A stretch of 64,000 nt of DNA from Primula veris (Eukaryota; Streptophyta; Magnoliopsida; Ericales; Primulaceae), in NCBI GenBank assembly GCA_963682055.1, contig OY821744.1, positions 22,978,967-23,042,966 of the forward strand, in the 5' to 3' direction. Under the pieces are notes generated by a model. The model was not told where the DNA came from, searched no databases, and was given only the letters and a program-made list of their open reading frames with translations. The position numbers and the translations under genes are program-made. Every line of letters starts with the position of its first letter. Positions within the stretch are counted from its first letter, which is position 1. Below, in pieces: positions 48,590 through 59,967 of this stretch.

Positions 48590-49165
48590 TCTCTTGTCGA
48601 ACTGCACTAGATCAGATATAGCCAACTCAGTGAGCATACCGAGTAGGTTTTCCAATGAGGCTTCTCAGATACATGAAGTATACTGCCAATCATGAACTGC
48701 ATTATACGAGATGTCCAAAATGTTTGGAGGGTATTTAGATACCAAGTGTATCTCGAACTTTAACAGTACAAGGTCTATTAGTGGATATGTTTGTACTTAA
48801 AAAGGTTGCAGTCTTATGGAGGTCTGTAAAATAGACCTACATAGTTGGAGAAACTGTAGAGTTAGAATTCATAACGTTGAATCAAAGCTACAGAAGAGGC
48901 AGATTGGCTGAGAAGTCTTGGGAGGTATTCCAAGTGGCCAAAATTTGTTCCCGCAATAAACGTGCACTGCTGCAGTCAGTCATTTATTAAACGGGATCAG
49001 AATAATTTGTATAATGGAAAGTCCCGACTAAGTCATGACATATTCGTTGGAGACACAAATCCGTAAGAGGAATTGCTAGCAAAAATTGTGGTATCCCTAG
49101 ACTTTGCAAGGTCTAAGGATAATAATGCGGATCCATATACAAAATTCTTGACTCGTGGAGGAGTC
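48590..49165 (+). pseudogene. Decayed Copia RT/RNase H in element E2
   Basis: Carries the same fragments as E1 in shifting frames: [19 protein letters not shown] near 48670, SGYVCT and VAVLWRSVK near 48780-48830, and the ADPYTK end near 49130. Stops in each frame show it is not functional. Confidence 0.75.
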
Positions 49166-49786
49166 GGAGCATCATCGAGGGAAATGGGGGTTGAAGCTCA
49201 ATAAATTGGAAATCTTCACATAAGCTACCCAACCTGTATTGGAAATTTCAGTCTCAGGTTCAATGGTAAAATCGAACTGTGCGGGTTACCGAACAAAGCA
49301 CTCGAGAACGTAAGTTCTCAGTCCATTTCTATGATGAAAGAGTGATAAACCTATAACATTTTAATGGTGAGCATGAGGCTCTTAATGAATCAAGTATCTC
49401 GAAGGTCGAGTGGGGTGAGTCAAGACACATTTGACTTGAAAATCACCTATAACGAGTGTGTATGACCGATACTATGTGATGAGCTAGGGCTAAATCGCTA
49501 GAGCACTCGGTTGAATTTGCCAAGACAGTCCAGGACCAAATATGGACAACAACCAAATGGCTTAATAAGTGGTGTAGAGAGGACACTGTGTGAGTATTAC
49601 TTTGGTATGCACAAACGCTAAAGGGTTCAATGCTTTAAGGCTACCCAATAGTAGCATATCAGATTTTACATCACTATGGCAGGTTTAAGGCGCGCGCTAC
49701 TTGTCCTTATGCAATGAATTCTCGTGGTTCTCTCGATTGCATTTAGTTGCACGTTGCATGTTTTAGATCGCATTCATGTGTGGGAT

Positions 49787-50317
49787 TGTTGGAAAAACTA
49801 GTGGTTTTTATTGAGTGAACGCTATTTTATTTTAGTGGTTACAAAACCATTCATTCTCTCCATTAATGTGGGTCTTTATTTGTAAAATGAGTTACAAAGA
49901 AAAAATGTTTAAAATATGATGGTCTTGGTCCATTTTTTTAGAGATTTTTTCAAGACAAGTCTCATACACACATACACACACAAACACATATGCATACATA
50001 TAGAGAGAGAGTACCGCACCACCAACGGTCCGACCGTGGCTCGGTGCCGTTTTCGCCAAGTCATATGTGATAGACGTTGTACCTTGGGAACGAAGTGCCT
50101 CATTTAGCCAGAAGCAGATGTGGCGGGACAAATATCGTTTAAGGGAAACTGCTTGCAGTTATCTCGTCTCGGACTTTAGTCCATTTCGGTATCATTTACA
50201 TTATTTTATATTTAAATCTTGTATTTGATAATTATATATTTGAGCAAAGCATTTTCTGTTTATTTGTCCATTTCTTTTTCATAGAAATTATTGTATTTAT
50301 TTACAACGTACTCAACA
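49787..50317 (+). repeat. 3' LTR of element E2
   Basis: 531 bp; lacks 11 bp present in the left LTR near 43855. It is followed by the target repeat TCACT and the remaining RING tail. Confidence 0.9.
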
Positions 50318-50322
50318 TCACT

Positions 50323-50511
50323 CTGGGTGGCCATTTTATTATTGATGAAGTTTGTCTCTCGCTCTACCTTTGCTGCCTCTTTTAATTTGTGTTCCTAATC
50401 AACTTAACCTTTTAAGTTGCGCTTAACAAATATACCAAAGGAGTGTGAGGAGATTCGAAGAAGTTGCATTAAAAGGTGGTTTTCATGTGCTGTTAAGTTT
50501 TAGTATAAAGT
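50323..50511 (+). other. RING copy A 3' end and 3' flank
   Basis: Last codons of the RING gene followed by its 3' flank, matching 60911-61102 of unit B. It ends at the duplication junction. Confidence 0.8.
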
Positions 50512-50516
50512 TGCAT
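50512..50516. other. Junction between units A and B, with filler bases
   Basis: Left of 50511 the sequence follows the RING 3' flank (as at 61102); from 50517 it follows LARP1 intron 13 (as at 22954). The bases between (TGCAT) belong to neither. Together with flanking bases they repeat AAGTTGCATTAAAA, which also stands at 50461-50474. Confidence 0.85.
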
Positions 50517-50918
50517 TAAAAAGTGAACCTAGGTCTAAATTAGGCAGAGCCTAGGAGGTAGGTGGAGCCTAGAAGCCTAGCAGATTAGGGGGATTAAGCG
50601 GGTTAGGCGGTGAATATGCAGAATTAGGCGACAAAAATCACCTAAAATTTGCCTTGCGCCTTTTGGAACATTGCTTCTTCCTATACTTGTAGTGTATGGC
50701 ATATATTTTAAGGCAAATTTCAAGGAGCGAAGAAGACACATAAAGAAGAAAAGAGGGAAAGAATAAATACACATCAAATTTAAGAAATTACGTGGTTTTG
50801 GACAACTACTTTTTCCCAGTTCATGGATTTCATGTGGAAAATCCCTTTTTTTGTTGGTCTCACTCATCATATGTATGACGCCTAGACTTGACCACAAATA
50901 GCTTATTGTTTGTGACAG

Positions 50919-51051
50919 GGCGTTCCACCATTATAGGGATGCTCGTGGCCAGAAAGAACCAATAAAGAAACATCCTGAGTTGGATCGGTTACTTAAGGAA
51001 GAATATGTTTCTTTGGAGGAATTTCAGGGAGCTAGAGTCAAGACAAACTAA
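50919..51051 (+). pseudogene. Orphan copy of the last LARP1 exon
   Basis: 133 bp preceded by an intact acceptor (GTGACAG) and ending in the LARP1 stop codon. The reading matches LARP1 exon 14 except for one Asp to Glu change (LEEFQG). Exons 1-13 are absent from unit B, so this can be expressed only if transcripts run through from elsewhere. It encodes the final 44 residues of the DM15 region and is treated as a gene fragment. Confidence 0.9.
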
Positions 51052-52239
51052 TAAGGTGGTAAATATAGAAGATCGGGGTGCCGAAATTACAAGTCAAAAA
51101 TAATGAAGAAACTCCCCAAGTGCTATAAGGAGGTGGTGCCGAATTTATAAAAGAAAAGTCACAACCATTTATAGAGGAGCTGAAGTTAGCGGCCTAACTT
51201 TCTAGTGATGAGACAAGTTTTTGTACATTGTAACTTTCTGGTGTTAGCCTCACCACTTGGTGGCAGCTGACTGGCTAATCCATGTGCTATTTGCAGAATT
51301 AAGTTGCGAAAGAGCTATGGTTGCTTCTTATATTAAATTGTATTTTGTATATAGCAAATTTTTCTGAAACACAGAAAAAAAAAAAGGAAAAGAAAAGATG
51401 GAACTGGGTTCATCAAAACCTAACTTAATAGTATTTGTGAATGTTTAAACAATAAGGTGCGGTGATTTCTTTTATTAGCCCGTCGATGAGCTTGATCGTG
51501 TTAATTTCATTGCATTTTTGGGTAACATTTTTGACTGTTCGCTTATCTTCAACCCCTGATCAATCCATCTTACACAACCCAACTTATCTTTCAACGTTGA
51601 CCACCAACCAGGCCCTCTCCTTCACCGATGCCTCATCTCTATCACAACCCAAAACCCTTGTAAGTATATGCCTATGTATATTCACATTTATATTCATTTT
51701 TGTTTTATTATTGGATTATTTGATGTATTTCACAAGTTGAAATTAAGTCCTAAATTAGTATAAGCGGTTGATCAAATTGATCTGAAACTAACAAAGACGT
51801 TCATGTTTCCATCAAAATTGGATTAAATCCGTCAAAATTGAGAAAAAGACAGGAATAAAATTAAAAAAAATAAGATGTAAGATTACTAAATTGAAAAAAA
51901 TAAGAATTGAGCAATTGAAAAAAAGCCATCCATAATATACCGGGTAAAGAACCTATTCAGAAAACTGGAGACATGGCAGGTAATTTTATTCTTCTTCTTC
52001 CTCCCTGACTTCATACTCGCTCTAACCCAACAAAAAGGGCAGGGCTGACCTTAGAAATCACCCTACGAGCGTTTATTTAATCCTTTAATAGTACATTTTT
52101 CAACACCCTTACAAATGTACATTCTGCAGGTCCCGTATATACATAAAATAAAATATTATATACATATAGTGTGCAGTGTTTTGGAAGAGTACTCCAGAAA
52201 ATACAATAATTTATGGACACAACAAAAAAAAAAATAAAA

Positions 52240-52285
<46 letters not shown>

Positions 52286-52484
52286 TTTTCTTCCCCTTTT
52301 TGTAAATATGACAGTCGAAAATGATGTTTAGTGGTTAAGAGTTAAGAGGACCATTTCCTTGTCGGTCACCACTACCACCTAGTAAATAATTATTTAGTGG
52401 TGTTACAAATCACCCTACGTGTGCTGCTCTACACCTAGCAAGCAACGATTTAATTCCTAGCTACTTCCCTCCCTACCCGCCAAA
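51052..52484. other. LARP1-derived 3' flank and dioxygenase B upstream region
   Basis: Matches 23489-24821. Differences include the unrelated 98-bp stretch 51967-52064 and a longer A-rich plus (TA)n run at about 52225-52281. No gene seen. Confidence 0.6.
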
Positions 52485-52513
52485 TATAAAAATAAATAGT
52501 TACACATTACTGA

Positions 52514-55500
52514 ATGAAGACATATAATCAGAAGATGGGAAATATTGAGCAGCTAGATGTTATAGATTTTGTAGTGAAGAAAGGAAATGGCGTGAAGGCG
52601 CTCTCGGATCTTTCCCTAGTAAATGTCCCTCCACAATACATCATTCCCAGCGAGGAGATAATTGGAGAACTCAACACCAAGTCTCCTGTCGATGAACTTG
52701 ATATACCAATCATCGATGTCTCTAACTGGGAGGACAGCCAAGAACGTATCTGTGATGCGGCTCGTGAGTGGGGATTTTTCCAGATAATTAATCATGGGAT
52801 TCCTGAAGAGGTTCTTGAAAATGTGTTGGATTCTGGTCACCGTTTCTTTGACTTGCCGGTGGAGGAAAAGAAGGAATATTACTTTCGTCCGCTTGATGAT
52901 ACATGCCGGTTGAAGACCAGCTTTATTCCTGACAAGGAGAAGGTCATGGAGTGGAAGGATTTTCTTACTCATACTTATTCTTGGCAAAATACTAATGGTG
53001 AAGAAAAAAATGAGGATTATCCTGTACGCTTTTCAAATTGGCCCTCCGTTTCTAGGTATGTTTTATAGAGTGTTCCTATAGAATCTTCTCGTTCGTTTAT
53101 AGTTATCACTATCAACAAACTCTTGTGCGCAGTGTGCGTTTAGGAAACTCCTGTTGGTGATTTTAGTATCATCAATGTATTTTAGTAGTAATGTGATTTA
53201 TTATAGGGCGATGGAATAATGCGTTAAACTCGGAAACGAGTTAGGGAAGTGCGGAGTGCACGCTCGTCGAGCCAACGTATAATTGAATATGAATAATTGA
53301 AACGGGGTTCCAAGGGGCAGAGCCCCTGGCGGGGTCCAAGGGGAGAGAGCCCCTGGCTGGGGTCCCGCTGCCAGGACAGCGGGCGGGGTGCGGGGCAGCG
53401 CCCCGAGCGAAAAATTTTCCGAACAGTTGCTTCCTTTCCGGAAAATTTTGAATAGTTGGACCCTTTCCCAACAGTTGCTTCCTTTCCGGAACAGTTGCTT
53501 CCTTTCCGGAAAATTTTGAATAGTTGGACCCTTTCCCAACAGTTGCTTCCTTTTCGGAACAGTTGCTTCCTTTCAGGAACAGTTGCTTCCTTTCCGGAAC
53601 AGTTGCTTGCTTTCAGTTTTGGTTATTGATCTCCTATATAAGAAGTCATTTGGCCTCGGTTTTGGTTACAGAAACATATAAGAAAATTCTCTCTACATTC
53701 CTAATCTATTCTCCTTGCCAGAAACAGATTGTTCTTCAAGAATTATCCCCACAAAGATTTCGTGAACCCAGGCAATAATAGGGTCGAAATACTTTGTTCG
53801 GAAAGTGTACGAACACGATTCTTCGAAGTTATCCAGGATTATCATACCCTAAATCTCTAACAACTCCATCATTGTTGAGATTTATTTTGTACTCCATTCC
53901 TCTTCTTAAGACTTTCTTCTGCTGACTTGAGAAAGTAAGAAGTTGATCGTGTCATTCGTGTTCAATCAATTTCTTCAAAATAATACAATAACGTTTATTC
54001 ATGTTTGTTCTACTAAATAACCAGAACTTGAACAATCAGTCGTCAAATTAATAAACAAAAGTAGTCAAACTGAACGAGGAAGCACTCTTGGTTACATTCT
54101 TAGATGAAAGTTGATGTATTCAGAGATCAGAATTGATCAAGTTTAAGTTTAAAAGTGATACATTCATGGTACAGAAATTGTTTAATCTGACGACTATATG
54201 TTGATCGTTCAAATCCAGTTATTTGTTATGGACATTGTTAAAAGTTGTAGGTTGGTATGTAATTTGTTAACAGATCATAGTAAACATAAATAAACCTTAT
54301 GTAGAAAGAAATGAAATTTAGTTGATAGTTTAGCATCATAAATATTATCCTTGTTTAGAAATAAAGTACTTAGGTAGAAACAAAATACTTAGTTAATTCA
54401 ATTTTAGGAAAAGAGAGCTGGAGAATTCATCATCTAATTCTTTCTAAATTCCAATAAGCTTTTATTAGACGCTTATGTGTGTACAGCTCTTTGGCTGTCC
54501 CAATGTACTGGGATCGCCATCTTTTCTCACGTAAGAAATTGATCGATCACTTGATCAGGTGGGTAGTTGGCAGCAGATACTAGTGAAAGCATGTCACGAT
54601 TTTCATAATGTTGTAAATTTATACAATCTTGGTGTTTCCTATGAAGAAAAGAGATATGTAATGCAAAAGAAAACAAAATACTGTGGTCATGGTACTGTTA
54701 GAAATATGGAAGTATATTTGTAGAAAATATTGCTAATTATATTGTAATCTTTTTATATATTTTCATATCCTTATTTATGGAGATTTTGTTATTACTCGGT
54801 GTATTTATACTTTTGCCATTGGCATAATAAAACCATCTCTTTCCAATATATTTATTCTCAGCTTTTCAACGACTTTATTTGCTTGCAGCTTTCAGGTTCT
54901 TGCATTGAATTTGTTGGTCAGATTAAAAAGATAAACTTTTTGGTTTTTTTGACATACAAGTAGAAGTTTTAAGTTAAATAAACATAGTTTTTCCAGGTCT
55001 CATATATGTCAAATAGTGAGATAGATAGACTTGGAAGGATTTGCCTTATTGCCTAATTGGTACGAATGTGTACTGTTTGGGGTTAGAGTTACCAAGCTCT
55101 CATGGCTCAAGTAATTTTAGTTGCAAACTCAAGCTCCGTTAAACCTCAGCTCCGAAACGTTTAAAGCCTCCCATTTTTAGACCGTCTTGATATATTTCAG
55201 TTATTTTATAACAATATTTCTTGTTGAAGGGAACAAGTTCTAGAATACATAAACTGTGCTAAACCAGTCATCAAGAAGCTCTTCGAGGTGCTAATGAAAG
55301 GCCTCAAGGTTGAGAAGGTTGAAGAGTGTACTGAAAAAGCGTTAATGGCAACACTCATCGTGAATCTGAGCTACTGCCCCAAGTGCCCAAACCCTGACCT
55401 GACATATGGAGTGGGCCCCCACGCAGACGTGTCAACTATCACCATCCTCCTTCAGGATGATACTGGAGGACTCTACGTTCGTAGCAAAACGGAACAGGTA

Positions 55501-55803
55501 TGGATTCCTGTGAAGCCAGTGAAGGGGGCCCTTGTTATAAACATTGGCGATGTAATGCAGATTATGAGTAATGATCAATATCACAGTGTTGAGCATCGAG
55601 TGAGGACTAGTTCAACCAAGAACCGAATTTCAGTTCCAATCTTTGTGAATCCGGCTCCAGATGCTGTTATCGGGACACTGAGTGAAGCTTTAGAAATCGG
55701 AGAGAAGCCAATATATAAACCGGTGGTCTACTCTGATTATTTTAATTATTTCTTCAGCAAGCCCCTTGACGGTAAACGAGCCATTGGATATGCTAAGTTT
55801 TGA
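52514..55803 (+). CDS. 2-oxoglutarate/Fe(II) dioxygenase, feruloyl-CoA 6'-hydroxylase-like (copy B)
   Basis: Exons 52514-53055 and 55230-55803 give 371 aa, with the same GT/AG sites and phase as copy A. All metal and co-substrate residues are kept (H245, D247, H303, R313-x-S315). Only two residues differ from copy A: Glu for Gly at 163 and Leu for Arg at 360. Probable role as for copy A: ortho-hydroxylation of a hydroxycinnamoyl-CoA in coumarin synthesis. The intron is 2.2 kb and contains a 711-bp solo LTR. A second in-frame ATG lies 21 bp downstream of the first and may be the true start given the nearby TATA box. Other C13-clade dioxygenase substrates cannot be excluded. Confidence 0.9.
53152..53862 (+). 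mobile_element. Solo LTR in the dioxygenase B intron
   Basis: 711 bp with TGTTGG...CTAACA ends and an exact 5-bp target repeat ACTCC (53147-53151 and 53863-53867); copy A has the empty site (near 25486). It includes a GC-rich part (about 53300-53410) with repeated GGGGTCCAAGGGG and GCCCCTGG words, seen in several plant LTR families, and a tandem array at 53421-53620. No coding and no partner LTR. Confidence 0.88.
53421..53620 (+). repeat. Tandem array inside the solo LTR
   Basis: Seven copies of a 20-bp unit beginning ACAGTTGCTTCCTTTC start at 53423, 53471, 53491, 53539, 53559, 53579 and 53599. The first and third are followed by a 28-bp spacer (AAATTTTGAATAGTTGGACC core), giving a higher-order 68-bp repeat, then plain 20-bp repeats. 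Confidence 0.85.
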
Positions 55804-56829
55804 TGATACCCTTTTAAGGATTTTTATACAGTATGTTGGATTGGATTGTAAACGAGTTGTAGACTGGAAATGTTCAAGAAGTATGCTTTCATGTAATATG
55901 TTTCGCCTTCTATTGAGAAACTTGTTTGGAATTACATGTAAACTTGTGCCGAATAAAGTAAGAAATGCATAAATTATACTATTCTATAGAAGTCTTCAAA
56001 GTTTAAACTCATTGCAAAGACTGTGTTTCACTTCACCTTTTTAGGGGGGAAAAGGACACAGCCTACACAACACAGAGTGAACTCTCAAATTCCGAAGGGT
56101 AATTATATTTGAAGATATCATATATAATTATTAAATTGTAAACAAGACTGGCCAAGAAAAAAAAAACGTATAAAAGGGACATGAAAATTGGATCATGTCG
56201 TCAATTAAAAACATATCATGAATGATCTTGCCAAACCCCTCCACTCCGCTCGCTGCATCCACCTTCGTCGTCATCGCTTGTACTAAACAGGGTCAGTGGC
56301 AGCACTGCCACTTGGCCCACCCTGTCATCTCTTGGTTCAGGAAGTTAAATACTAGTTGAAATATACAACTTCAACATTGAAAGATATGGAGCCCCTTGCT
56401 TTTACTAATACAGTAATCTCTCCGTTAATTTGTCAAGAAGATGCATCGTGTTCTTTAGCATTTCAGACGACTAAATCGAACTTGAAAAAGAGGGCTCTTT
56501 TGGTGTCTACTTTTAAATACCAAGTACAAAAGGATGGCAAAGGTTAATGAACACATCATTTATAATGTTTTTTTAAAATAAAATAAAAAAATTATAGGTA
56601 CCAAACAGACTATTGAAAACAATGGGGACCAAATGCATTTGATACGTCATCAACGATATGTCAAATTTAACTAGAAGATACTAAGTCTCAACAGTTAGTT
56701 GTACTTTCAGTACATTACAAATAAGATATATACAATTTTATGGCTTAATAATAAGAGATAAGAGATAAAAAGTTGATTACGTTAGCACCGCCAGTTCGCA
56801 ATCATGCATGTTCCCAATTGCTTTCAAAG
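55804..56829. other. 3' flank of dioxygenase B, no gene recognised
   Basis: Copy of 40368-41386. Contains a 3' UTR and AT-rich spacer. Confidence 0.55.
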
Positions 56830-57789
56830 TTAATAATACTCCTTTCCTTGTCCTATAACCATATGATTCAAAATAAATATTCAATTAAAATACAAATGCA
56901 TGACACAGTTGTTTCTGGTAGAAGAGCAACCTGGCCGACCCCTTGACGAGGGGGCCGTGAGTCCCGATACCATGTCCATATTTGATTACAAGTTTAAAGT
57001 ATAAGTTGAGCGAGAAGGAAATTGGATTTTACGGAGCGTTTTTTAAAGTATGCCGGTTTTAGAGAGTTACGTAAACCATGAGAAAATGGCGTAATTTCAT
57101 TTTCCGAAACTCGTGGATGAAAAAAAAAAAAAAAGTAAATAGCACTTGTAAATCCTTTCGGCGTTTTTACTACTAAATAATGAAAGATAATTGTGGGGAT
57201 GGAAAACAGGTACGAAAAACGAAATGAGAAACGTGAAAAAAAAATTACATGTGATTATAGAAATCAGGAAACAAAAAGCGGAAAGTGGGAAATAAGGTTT
57301 TTGAAAGAAACAAAGATGGTAATTGGTAAGTAACAAAATACGAAGTAAGTGATGGGTTAATTGCTCTTTTGTGCACTATACTAATCACGTTTTGTGATTC
57401 ACGGCCTTCAACTAACAAAAAATTTAATTGAGAAATCTTACTGTCGTAATTCTGCGAATTTGTTAGAATATTAGTTTATAGACAAATGATTATTTTACTC
57501 TTTAATGTGGATGTAAATGTTTGACAAAATAATCATTTTCTGTTATATGGACGGAATGGTACAAAATCGAGGTTACTCAATTAAAAAATTTGTCGATGAT
57601 TGAGGATTAGTAATCCGCAAAACGTAGTTAGCTTAGTGAACAAAACAACAATTAAGTGAGTAATGGAAGATCTAATTGTCCATTTTTAGTTTTGATCAGT
57701 TTTATTTGAAAATTAAAACTAATAAAAAAGGATGAGAGTGAAAATAATTAAATATAAGTATGCCATGTGTGAGCTCCACAGCTTCTTTA

Positions 57790-57826
<37 letters not shown>

Positions 57827-58610
57827 TCCGTGTCCATCTATGCTAGTACTATTTGGTAACCCTTTTTTTATTTATTGAAATTCAATTTCTTTATCTATCT
57901 TGTATTAATTTTCTACAAGTTTATATTATCAATTTTCTAGGATTTTTTTTATTTTTTTAATTTTCTTCACTCAATACTTTCAGGGTATGATATGATTAAC
58001 TTCAATATATCTGGGTTTGTGACATATTAATTAATACTCTTTTTTTAATTGAGTGGGTGGTGTTGGGAATATCCCATATTTGTGTAAAATTGTGGAATTT
58101 AGTCTTTATCGGTGGCGGAACTGTTTTTTTTTTTTTTTTTAATTATGGTTGTGCAAAATGCTAAAATCGATATTAAAAAATCAGGATACATGGTAAAAGT
58201 CTAGAAGATCTGTTTTTTTCTTCTCGATATGAAGGTGTTGGAGTCCTTTTTAGCATGTTACTAAAACACTGTAATTGGGTGGGTGGTGTTCAGGGAAAGG
58301 TTTTATTTAATACGTACTTTCGGACTTGATTATCATAAACCCCAATTTGTGGTTTTTGTTTAAAATTTGGTTCATATTATTAACGTAGCATTAGTGAGCA
58401 TCAAAGTTAAAAGCAAAGAGTAAAAATAAGTATATCATTAAATACCTAATTTTTATAGAGATTTTAACCATGAGTTTTTGATAATTGTCAGAAAATATAC
58501 TAAATGATCATTTTTCAAGTGAGAATATCCCATGTTTGTGTAAAATTGTGGAATATAGTCTTTATTGTGTTTTTGTTGATTATTTTCCTTTTTTAAGTAG
58601 TTACAGAAAG
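56830..58610 (+). promoter_or_regulatory. RHC1A-like promoter, 5' UTR exon and start of leader intron (present only in unit B)
   Basis: 1,781 bp with no counterpart in unit A. A TATA-like AATATAAG at 57751-57758 is followed about 25-40 bp later by a pyrimidine-rich leader with (CT)n at 57796-57823. A likely 5' UTR exon ends at a GT donor at 57856 (TTTG/GTAACC), pairing with an acceptor at 59920-59921 before the ATG. AAAG stands at both ends (56826-56829 and 58607-58610); unit A keeps the two flanks joined there, so the segment was most simply lost from A. Confidence 0.6.
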
Positions 58611-59967
58611 AAAGAGTGTGGATAATTTTTTCAGACACCATAGTCTCGGTTATGTCTTTTAAGCTGCAAATGCATTTGGTTGGCTAAAAACCAGTGTTTT
58701 AAAAAGCGCAAACTTAGCTAAAGTGTCTTTTTAAGAGCTACACTAAAAGCGTAAGATTAAAGGGTGTAAAAAGCGTGAAAGAGAGCTTCTTTTTTAAGCT
58801 TCAAACCGATCTTTCTTAATATAAGGTTAAATCTGACAGATTTTGGATTGCTGGCGTGAAATAACTAAAAGTTACAAGCTGTTTGAATCCTTTTTTGTTC
58901 GTTGGTTCAATTGTTTTTGTATCTGTTTAAGGAGAATTTATCCCGTGCTTAAATTGCAGATGGCGGCATGTAATCGGCCGCAATGGAAAATGGCAGTATT
59001 ATCACAAAAAGGAAAAAACTGTGGATGAGGTACTTGGTGCTTGTTTGGCTATGATGCAAAAACTAGTTCTTTTGTTTTTCTAGTTGGCTTTTAAATTGGA
59101 TCATTCCCAAATACATGCCCAGTTTTAAACTTGTGTTTTTGTTTTTCTAACAAAAAGGCTTTAGGCTCGGATCCCAATCTTTCTTGGTCTTAATTCAAGG
59201 TGTTTGTGAGCTACAGTACCCCTTAGATGATCTTCTTAATTGACGTTGGTTTAGGATTTTAAAGGGCAGTGTGGGTGTGCGGAGGTGGTGGTTCATCTTG
59301 GAGGAAGAAGAGGATGGTAATTTGGGGTCTAACTCCGTAGAAAGAGAGTCAACCCTGTTCGGTTTCATTTTTATTTTTTATTTAAAGTGATCTTAACTTT
59401 ATCAATTAATAAGCCAGCTGTAATTCCTATGACAACATATATCAATGCAGCTTAGACACGTTCAAAAAGATCCAACTTGTGTACCTTGTCAAAATATTAC
59501 AACCATTTAGCTTGGAATTTGCAATCAAATGAACCCTTAATATTTCGAATATTAGTCATGTGCTAGCTTGAATTTTTGTCGGTTCACTTCTGAATTTTCA
59601 TCTTCCTTTTTTCCTTTCTTTTTGTGGGTTGGAAAGTTCTCTTAAAGGTAGAACTGTAAAAGCAATTCTCGAAATCGTCATTTTCAAAGGTACAAGTCCG
59701 CTGCTTACATGGCTAAGGAAATATCCTTCTAATTACCTTCATGCATTAGCATTTTAATCTTTCTTTTGAATCACAGAAGACCTTCGTAATTATATCTCGG
59801 TGGTTATTTGATAGCTGACCTTAGTTGCATCTTTTACTTGATTTGTCGTATTGGCCTTCGCTTCTGGTCATAATTTGTCTCAGATCTCTGATATGTGATG
59901 ATTTTTGTCTTAATAAATCAGGTATTTATCACTTGATTGAAGATCAACCCTTGAAAGAGCCTAGAAA
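58611..59967 (+). other. Leader intron and 5' UTR of RHC1A-like gene B
   Basis: Mostly the inferred 5' UTR intron, ending with acceptor AATCAG at 59921, then a 46-nt 5' UTR segment before the ATG. Readings in this region are short and I do not regard them as coding. Confidence 0.55.

Larger units (their letters stand above)
43670..50317 (+). mobile_element. LTR retrotransposon in RING copy A (element E2, same family as E1)
   Basis: 6,648 bp with LTRs at 43670-44211 and 49787-50317 (TGTTGG...CAACA). The target repeat TCACT is exact (43665-43669 and 50318-50322) and occurs once at the empty site in copy B (near 60908). A purine tract precedes the right LTR, setting + orientation. The LTRs differ at about 20 positions by eye plus an 11-bp indel. 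The interior has no intact gene; it carries the same decayed Copia RNase H fragments as E1. Confidence 0.93.
42744..50345 (+). pseudogene. RING-H2 E3 ligase, RHC1A-like, copy A (broken)
   Basis: Sister of the intact gene at 59968-60936. The N-terminal zinc ribbon (C12, C15, C28, C31) and about 200 residues are preserved. After the first RING cysteines (CPVCKDK) 21 bases present in copy B are replaced by a single C near 43349, a net loss of 20 bp. The frame shifts, five wrong residues follow and a stop occurs at 43362-43364, so the other RING ligands are lost. The out-of-frame remainder continues to 43669, where a 6.6-kb LTR element interrupts the codons before SGWPF. The tail resumes at 50323-50345, with Asp changed to Tyr at the penultimate residue. 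The promoter is also deleted. Confidence 0.92.
22954..50511 (+). repeat. Segmental tandem duplication, unit A
   Basis: Unit A contains LARP1 intron 13 and exon 14, a two-exon dioxygenase gene and a RING-H2 gene with its 3' flank. The same order and orientation recurs at 50517-61102 with near-identical sequence. Unit A is 27.6 kb because of a 12.9-kb nested Copia insertion and a 6.6-kb LTR insertion; it also lacks 1.78 kb that unit B has upstream of the RING gene. Noncoding parts compared by eye (23489-24200 against 51052-51780) differ at roughly 1-2% of positions. Confidence 0.93.
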
